The translations under genes were made by a program, and so were the position numbers. Shown piece after piece: positions 9,601 to 10,770 of a DNA stretch of 10,770 nt. Numbering within the stretch: the stretch's first letter is position 1; the number at the start of each line of letters is the position of its first letter. The DNA is from Euryarchaeota archaeon UBA501. GTDB lineage: Archaea; Thermoplasmatota; Poseidoniia; Poseidoniales; Thalassarchaeaceae. A model generated the notes under the pieces. The model was not told the origin of the DNA, made no database searches, and saw only the letters and a program-made list of their open reading frames with translations. Location: NCBI GenBank assembly GCA_002505685.1, contig DAVT01000105.1, positions 1 through 10,770 on the forward strand. Direction: 5' to 3'.

Positions 9601-10479
9601 ACCTATGCTATACAATAGCCAGTTTAGACTGATGACCAAACCGAGGGTCCGCCAATGCTCAGCCCAACAGAATGCCACAAACATGGCAATGATTCCTGTG
9701 AATAGGGCCCAGAAGAAACCAACATGCTGGGTGAGGAAAATTGAGTCAGCACTATCCAAACTCTTGAGGTGCCACAAACTGAAGATGTGTGCGGCAAGCC
9801 AAACGCCAAGACCCACATATAGCGGAGTCTGGTCTTTTCCAAGAATGGCTGGCAAATCGCTGAACCATGATCCAGTTCCACCTTCTTGTAGACGGCCACG
9901 AATTGCCAGTGCAATCAGCACACTGCTCAATATCGAAATCGCCCACCATGTGAAGAATAGGAATCCAGTAACTGCACGGTCCACATCTAGGATGTCGTAG
10001 TAACCCTCAGTTCCAAGTGTGGCATCTCCACTCCAAGCATGACCTGCTGCAGCAACCTGAATTGCATACAGGAAACCAGCAACGATTCCAACGACAATCA
10101 GTTCTTCTTCGTGACGACGTGAACGATCATACAGATGGACGCCAATGGCCATCATCGTGAATGCCAAACCGAGTAGAGCGGCACCATCGTAGTAGTGAAT
10201 CATGCCAACGGCACCAATCACTACTGCAAATCCGAGAGAAACGAGAGAGGGGCGTGTTCCAACGGGTTCGAAGATGATTCGGGGTGCCTTGCCAAGTAGA
10301 CCACCGGCAATCAGCACGGTAGTCATCATCAGCAGTTTATTCCAATCGCTTGCTTCGTAGTCGACAGCATTCCATGTTGCAGCAACCATCATGGCTAGCA
10401 TGATGGCAATTGTCACAGGGATTGCGAGTAGGCCGTAGAATGGGGCCTTGGTCGACATTGTTCCGTTTTCATTATCCAT
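661..10479 (-). CDS. aglB: Giant AglB/STT3-family oligosaccharyltransferase with extra N-terminal membrane domain and long repetitive C-terminal tail
   Basis: The 3,272-residue product should transfer an oligosaccharide from a lipid carrier to Asn in N-X-S/T on the outer face of the membrane. Seen in order: residues 12-340, about ten hydrophobic helices not found in standard AglB; 359-382, the helix equivalent to STT3 TM1; SDPWY with acidic D398 (first acidic loop motif); DHD 514-516 (second acidic motif); TIAE 722-725 with E725; the last core helix near 865-882; and WWDYG 968-972, the family signature that reads the +2 Ser/Thr. A likely counterpart of the DK/MI-type region is RYFAVDNRL around D1264, but no lysine sits at the usual spacing. 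The normal AglB end is near 1540, with a beta-domain containing VPSGKIRVS. A tail then runs to a single helix at 3244-3261 and a basic end (SGRRGG). Typical archaeal AglB proteins are roughly 600-1,000 residues. ATG 10479 was chosen because GAGAGGG lies 6 bases upstream and hydrophobic sequence follows shortly after. ATG 10458 is an alternative. The frame is unbroken throughout. Family call firm; tail role unknown. Confidence 0.94.
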   Translation of the reverse strand: MDNENGTMSTKAPFYGLLAIPVTIAIMLAMMVAATWNAVDYEASDWNKLLMMTTVLIAGGLLGKAPRIIFEPVGTRPSLVSLGFAVVIGAVGMIHYYDGAALLGLAFTMMAIGVHLYDRSRRHEEELIVVGIVAGFLYAIQVAAAGHAWSGDATLGTEGYYDILDVDRAVTGFLFFTWWAISILSSVLIALAIRGRLQEGGTGSWFSDLPAILGKDQTPLYVGLGVWLAAHIFSLWHLKSLDSADSIFLTQHVGFFWALFTGIIAMFVAFCWAEHWRTLGLVISLNWLLYSIGSWQDSGIFGLDEVGFLNGDLGGLSWFLIFFWTNALFIYLGFAGRLLSGPERRGHGQARLWWGRHWYSITIGSALLVALAVRVMWNVIPAMNAAGTSEWDMTGGSDPWYMKRAIDYILAQNSHFVIDMDRAYPVGSINPRPPLFSWSLALGGVALNPFLEGDVHEAAWWSIAGMPAIFGALTVLPIAATCKRFFGAGAGAIGAWLMALMPGHVSHSTFALADHDAFVILFMSLGFYFWLCAVDSIGNDKLLEDSNWNPLHLVKGIRAAFKEHPAAMAQAILAGVSFATVALGWKGFVYGLAIVYAAFFLQTAINLVRRRDSMPVTSAIIVMMLTTFILPLPFYGNLQLNLIWDASGFQPLFYILGFTIINGWIVTAFRDKPWLMVIIMGAGISTVLLGSLYILQLLEFSNGWDVLTTGGFYFTKNKVFGTIAEAQAPSRGQLFANFGPLVFMFALGMGLASLWRGFKNRDSKQPSRLTGPASLVLAVWVLLASYMAWSAGRFMFNATPVMAIMGSAAVVGMWRSSGVREYVKTWRRLGVTSPRARFSSTIRAGRKHLGVPAIGMILILLFSQHAIYGIDSGIPRGESGEKQVDEAIYGLMPDVFRADLFGWSVLDGSPYSDYGIEDDEMIRCSGECWYMGTFGPGFNGRSWNEAYDWLESQDTEMTFSERPAFVSWWDYGFQALAQGQHPTVADNFQSGIPAAGNMLLANGEEDTIALFIITLAEGDMRYEFSLDKGTEDDEQFTRAFSNAMQSHFRAATNGDATWDEWVAINTMSDAEDVRERSFTIIGTSDDTMLAEGSVLNDDGTRSSELLYRVYEDRELVQEFTDKDEAINLFNSKNGNTASDWVDNCPANGETSVDTRSSSGDELYPGDAEFTESNAFSCSASHYIVGDYWYTSDLYDDFNDVSTSLHRQNARYAIARDVLTHVFSLDELVDLYHDLTSIEYEVATYEGGPGETIVRNNDIRYFAVDNRLYPIGGYQYSESGMHYGNPTGIFYAPTTLSGLDPDTYISSEYITSEGPMSAAEFEERYLAQMLASQSGGDGDLIELEDVLVEHEPEFFNTMIARTYVGYGTSTLGLDNVERVGQPRQHFSGYGTPDSLLTYAYPLPGAMMNHFVVANWYDANEDDPQKIAYANTGVKILKYYSGATLEGDVVLGEIGAVPNAKILIERDAFSGEDVSDTDARTYWVPIATTQADDDGHFSVTVPSGKIRVSAFMGESDLVAARDVFVTATAEESNMWIADLLTEENEDRTINPVSGILGNVSGSTWLGESMINVTGDAGHSNGEVVLNLDIQVEASGATGTITWDGESDFGGEPLANMDLRISNIWDETRQDAYYITTSDGETEGEREYGPGATGEVTFTGAGTVISEEGVVTATDFTGNYTRTILNNHSFTGTGDILGIGTFVGTIENANGEVCDENGTMPEGESYCLEDGNISDTFLVDGLVEDATGRFTSEGTSFFTTQMYRETIIGSGTFVVDPSDESLSSYGTINGTGTFQGTGHFSGDMVKPGSFHLVDAIPGTYHVAVLFSNGQETVLPMPLEVPLTRDSPEAKNIELSLPGTWIQGTASTLAMDDQESEIVTGRLELVNASDVEAEVTEQCGEVAWSPCWFETDENGTFGVGPVLQGEYMVTMDQDNDGFDEYRSQTITVMPDTAGNETPADIERIPPMYDIEFLLLDHEGQPVEDQNLTFSNQFSPVTIDARDNGNGSYNIELPRDTWVVESILNDDYILYEEIELEESISGLVLQYSESAWVNGTVMHDTSDKPDEESQPFVNQAVFARWGGISESALTDANGSFGMQIPVGAEINLTAYVVVGSLLAGENFVVPSGGINVDLVPQNSVGAAGDLFLYEVGTPYTQNVPGFGNYPFMLEAYDSATGVTWQWPVETAQGRFTSYVLEPEGDNETRNWTLSINNDALNVEPVTYSPLGDNATIILTAEPDYVSATIHTFIDHDGNMSNGTAQPVDFRMVPSNAFDESMVINISADDARWDNGSIELELRVGNWYFETDSKDPRDENATDFNTLLSNSTGAVEVALGSESFDVEMGFLPEWHTSIVLQNESDGVMSNWTVYFEEIGGDETFNLDTDANGTIVEYLPEGEWLVFVEDFIIDDGDDTNDDPLQTFRGTVTIDSNTPGTVIEWQASEAAQFNMTLIEGGSDELLSGFTVTAISEEGLGEFTLGPSNEDGVIDASLMKGTWTLSLNRTDINVRWILENQTITIEEGSGNDDLNLTLNKWVEIAGNLFRDMDDNDLWSADESIEGADVVVSSGNFGPMNLTSDVLGTWRVFVPVNDTYEIFSSKDGYSNGSSSMEVGYSVNTTDIEMTAGIVTAGGEISHVLPSEWNIISDEIVLALIPESGMEFGTVTPTKVLDNGTWNGTWTADVEPGNWILHATYNGTEGQFAAMTLLQAAVAEGGEADAMLSSASLLHVSTKWFDYDSVEHTLADDTLIISGGHLVFVGTEVTSWNQTVDSEGKVTLLLPAGDFSISGTFVTSEQGINMTYNGGKSTEVVGGGVESPEQVVLFSVEEDHSVSFVVGDTHTGIIQSEDDGDHFTIVDNGETGSDSVGIYEVAEVNIELVYNGNRAQDEYLLTAQMNGEDAGFWDVAFWVGSGSPSDTFCTEAEEFTDGNNNSAFDQGESFIDSNSNEEWDAAVTNNCWDESKEYTLGLDTGVTDNVIMRVEAANKSHAVSIDGHSLLLRMTEKESQVYDEYELKIFVPQEYGIKVDQNEIADVIGVQIGHQQTYSFVFENTGNGDDTYTIEISELPEGLTPFWSVTGPSIIPELGPRTLQQYSVTINVDESWVGEVPEFPVTVTITSEDGNTSEVVTLNLKTALPNLEIVDHETRGLSMDGFAPMNQKVEIFAQVENSGDVDARDVELVVLGKNNSVVGSLMLDIPMGETTNYSIFIDEVNELGSITYTLKINVTADDLENSPSDVQIKINYQPSVATESNNWVALVVFLVVAGIIGLFWKFSGRRGGQAF
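760..1430 (-). other. Membrane-proximal CARDB/NEW3-like pair of domains in the AglB tail
   Basis: Residues about 3015-3240, just before the C-terminal helix. The first unit has QTYSFVFENTGNGDDTYTIE and ends with a strand-rich block. The second has KVEIFAQVENSGDVDARDVE. The 'V-x-N-x-G' hinge followed by D-x-V/Y strands is typical of CARDB and NPCBM-associated NEW3 domains found on exported archaeal and bacterial proteins. They would sit between the stalk modules and the anchor at 3244-3261. Confidence 0.55.
1640..1760 (-). other. Double Asp/Asn-rich calcium-type loop flanked by cysteines in the AglB tail
   Basis: Residues about 2908-2947. Two adjacent loops, DGNNNSAFDQGE (from D2918) and DSNSNEEWD, have the alternating D/N oxygen-ligand spacing of EF-hand/dockerin-like calcium sites. 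A Cys lies before (DTFC) and after (NNCW), so a disulfide could staple the pair. A further DQDNDG loop occurs earlier at D1928. Calcium binding and the disulfide are inferences. Confidence 0.5.
2101..5076 (-). repeat. About eleven tandem ~96-residue beta-sandwich-like modules in the AglB tail
   Basis: Residues about 1802-2793. Most modules carry a signature of the form D-x-(N/D)-G-(S/T)-(F/I/W), a few residues, then (L/V)-P-x-G-x-(W/Y)-x-(V/L). The aligned aromatic (Ile in the fourth) falls at 1817, 1923, 2013, 2101, 2202, 2297, 2393, 2490, 2586, 2680 and 2776. The spacings are 106, 90, 88, 101, 95, 96, 97, 96, 94 and 96. Examples are YLPEGEWLVF, VEPGNWILHA and LLPAGDFSIS. The pattern fits carboxypeptidase-regulatory-like/CNA-B (transthyretin-like) folds, which typically form extracellular stalks. 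A twelfth, diverged copy may centre on Y2880. The copies have diverged well beyond recent DNA duplication. Confidence 0.72.
2834..2868 (-). other. SdrD-B/dockerin-type acidic loop in the AglB tail
   Basis: Residues 2538-2549 read DMDDNDLWSADE, immediately after a short strand (GNLFR) and followed by SIEGADVVV. This matches the D-x-(N/D)-x-(N/D)-x-x-x-x-x-x-E start of SdrD B-like modules, which often bind calcium and stiffen extracellular stalks. Metal binding here is inferred from the acidic spacing only. Confidence 0.5.
5077..5706 (-). repeat. Gly/Thr-rich short-repeat segment in the AglB tail
   Basis: Residues 1592-1801 are built from irregular copies of a short G-(T/S)-G-(T/x)-(F/V/I) motif: ATGTITWDG, ATGEVTF, GAGTVI, FTGTGDI, GIGTFVGT, ATGRFT, GSGTFVV, NGTGTFQGTG. 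A pair of cysteines (CDENGTMPEGESYC) lies in the middle. The composition suggests short alternating beta strands, perhaps a beta-solenoid or repetitive sheet, but no family was recognised. The segment sits between the end of the normal AglB beta-domain and the longer repeated modules. Confidence 0.55.
9463..10446 (-). other. Extra ~10-helix membrane domain fused ahead of the STT3 core (within aglB)
   Basis: Residues about 12-339 contain ten hydrophobic segments, near 12-33, 47-63, 78-97, 99-117, 126-146, 170-194, 219-238, 250-276, 279-295 and 312-338. A basic linker (GPERRGHGQARLWW) then leads into the canonical first STT3 helix at 359. An even helix count keeps the core in its usual orientation, with the D398 loop outside. 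I do not recognise the family. It could be a lipid-carrier binding or partner-docking module, but nothing in the sequence shows that. Confidence 0.7.
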
Positions 10480-10485
10480 TTTTTT

Positions 10486-10492
10486 CCCTCTC
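10486..10492 (-). promoter_or_regulatory. Ribosome binding site for aglB
   Basis: GAGAGGG followed by six A residues precedes the ATG at 10479. It is complementary in part to the CCTCC-type 3' end of 16S rRNA and lies at normal spacing. It decides the start against the longer open frame reaching 10608, whose first 43 codons overlap a hairpin and carry no such signal. Confidence 0.55.
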
Positions 10493-10548
10493 TTGGGTTC
10501 TGACAGCACATACGCTACGCCATCAGCGACGCCGCGACTTGAGGCCTC

Positions 10549-10556
10549 GTTATAAC
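10549..10556 (-). promoter_or_regulatory. Possible TATA-like box for aglB
   Basis: GTTATAAC, a perfect 8-base palindrome, is the most AT-rich point between purD and aglB. An archaeal start site about 25 bases downstream would leave a leader of roughly 45-50 bases with the ribosome binding site inside it. The match to a full archaeal TATA/BRE element is poor, so aglB could equally be read through from purD. Confidence 0.25.
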
Positions 10557-10560
10557 CCCT

Positions 10561-10582
10561 CCTCACGCGCTCGCGCGAGAGG
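10561..10582 (-). other. GC-rich hairpin between purD and aglB
   Basis: On the minus strand CCTCTCGCG, loop CGAG, CGCGTGAGG pair in 8 of 9 positions with one T-T mismatch. The structure begins about 33 bases after the purD stop and ends just before the TATA-like palindrome. There is no following T-run. It could mark the purD 3' end or be a processing or protein-binding site; the sequence does not decide. Confidence 0.4.
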
Positions 10583-10614
10583 TTGTACGCAGTACCCCGA
10601 ATACGCAACTTTTG

Positions 10615-10770
10615 TCAAAGTGCTCTGTGACCTATATCTCGGCGGAAATGCGCGCCCTCAAGATTGACTTCAGATAGGCGTTTGTAAGCCAGTGTTCTAG
10701 CAGCTTCAAGCGAGTTTTCGGAAATTCCTGTCGCGGCCAAAACTCGTCCTCCAGTGGATACCAATGCTCC
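10615..10770 (-). CDS. purD: Phosphoribosylamine-glycine ligase (GAR synthetase), C-terminal 51 residues
   Basis: The minus-strand frame entering from the right edge ends with TGA at 10617-10615. Its residues include STGGRVLAATG near the start and EGAHFRRDIGHRAL at the end. Both match the C-terminal domain of PurD, in which GGRVL-xx-TG and F/Y-RRDIG-xRAL are strongly conserved. PurD joins glycine to phosphoribosylamine with ATP in purine synthesis, in the cytoplasm. The ATP-grasp catalytic part lies outside the window. The gene has the same direction as aglB, 135 bases upstream of it, but is functionally unrelated to glycosylation. Confidence 0.9.
   Translation of the reverse strand, partial: GALVSTGGRVLAATGISENSLEAARTLAYKRLSEVNLEGAHFRRDIGHRAL

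Noticed and set aside
9491..10000. 169-codon plus-strand open frame
   Set aside because: Antisense to membrane helices of aglB, giving a Pro/Ser/Lys-rich product without family features.
661..10479. Giant gene as an artefact of several fused genes
   Set aside because: No stop, frame shift or composition break was seen at the domain borders, and the C-terminal anchor and helix counts give a consistent topology. Read data would still be needed to exclude an assembly join.
10480..10608. N-terminal extension of the aglB frame by 43 codons to an ATG at 10608
   Set aside because: It runs through the GC hairpin and TATA-like site, is basic and low in protein-like features, lacks a ribosome site, and would nearly touch purD; ATG 10479 has GAGAGGG at good spacing.
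1..10770. CRISPR array, tRNA, rRNA, insertion sequence or phage element
   Set aside because: No short direct repeats with spacers, no cloverleaf-like segments, no transposase or integrase motifs and no terminal inverted repeats were found; nearly all bases are coding.

Overview
The window looks like archaeal DNA, most likely from a marine Thermoplasmatota-type euryarchaeon (Marine Group II / Poseidoniales or a relative). This is inferred from gene content, not proven. The main gene is an archaeal-type, single-subunit N-oligosaccharyltransferase (AglB/STT3 family). The proteins are very acidic, intergenic spaces are short, and all three recognisable genes lie on the minus strand.

Layout, read in the direction of transcription (right to left): (1) the last 51 codons of purD, phosphoribosylamine-glycine ligase, ending at 10615. 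(2) A 135-base gap with a GC-rich hairpin, a TATA-like palindrome and a purine-rich ribosome binding site. (3) One giant uninterrupted gene, 10479 to 661, encoding a 3,272-residue AglB-like oligosaccharyltransferase. (4) A 115-base gap with a weak hairpin after the aglB stop and a perfect GC-rich hairpin directly before the next start. (5) The first 181 codons of a membrane-anchored subtilisin-like (S8) serine protease, running off the left edge. No RNA genes, CRISPR arrays, insertion sequences or integrase sites were seen.

The giant gene is the point of interest. From the N-terminus it has an extra membrane block of about ten helices (residues 1-340) that normal AglB lacks. The canonical STT3 membrane core follows (about 359-882) with its acidic metal and lipid-phosphate motifs (SDPWY at 397, DHD at 514, TIAE at 722). 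Next is the external catalytic domain with WWDYG at 968. A roughly 1,700-residue external tail comes after that: a Gly/Thr-rich repeat segment (1592-1801), about eleven beta-sandwich-like modules with a roughly 96-residue period (1802-2793), Asp/Asn-rich calcium-type loops, two CARDB/NEW3-like domains, and a C-terminal membrane anchor (3244-3261). N-glycosylation sequons are absent from the external catalytic domain (about 885-1555) but number about 46 in the tail. My working hypothesis is an enzyme that carries its own heavily glycosylated surface stalk, glycosylated in cis or by neighbouring copies. The adjacent membrane-anchored subtilase could act on exported proteins, but a functional link is only inferred from position.
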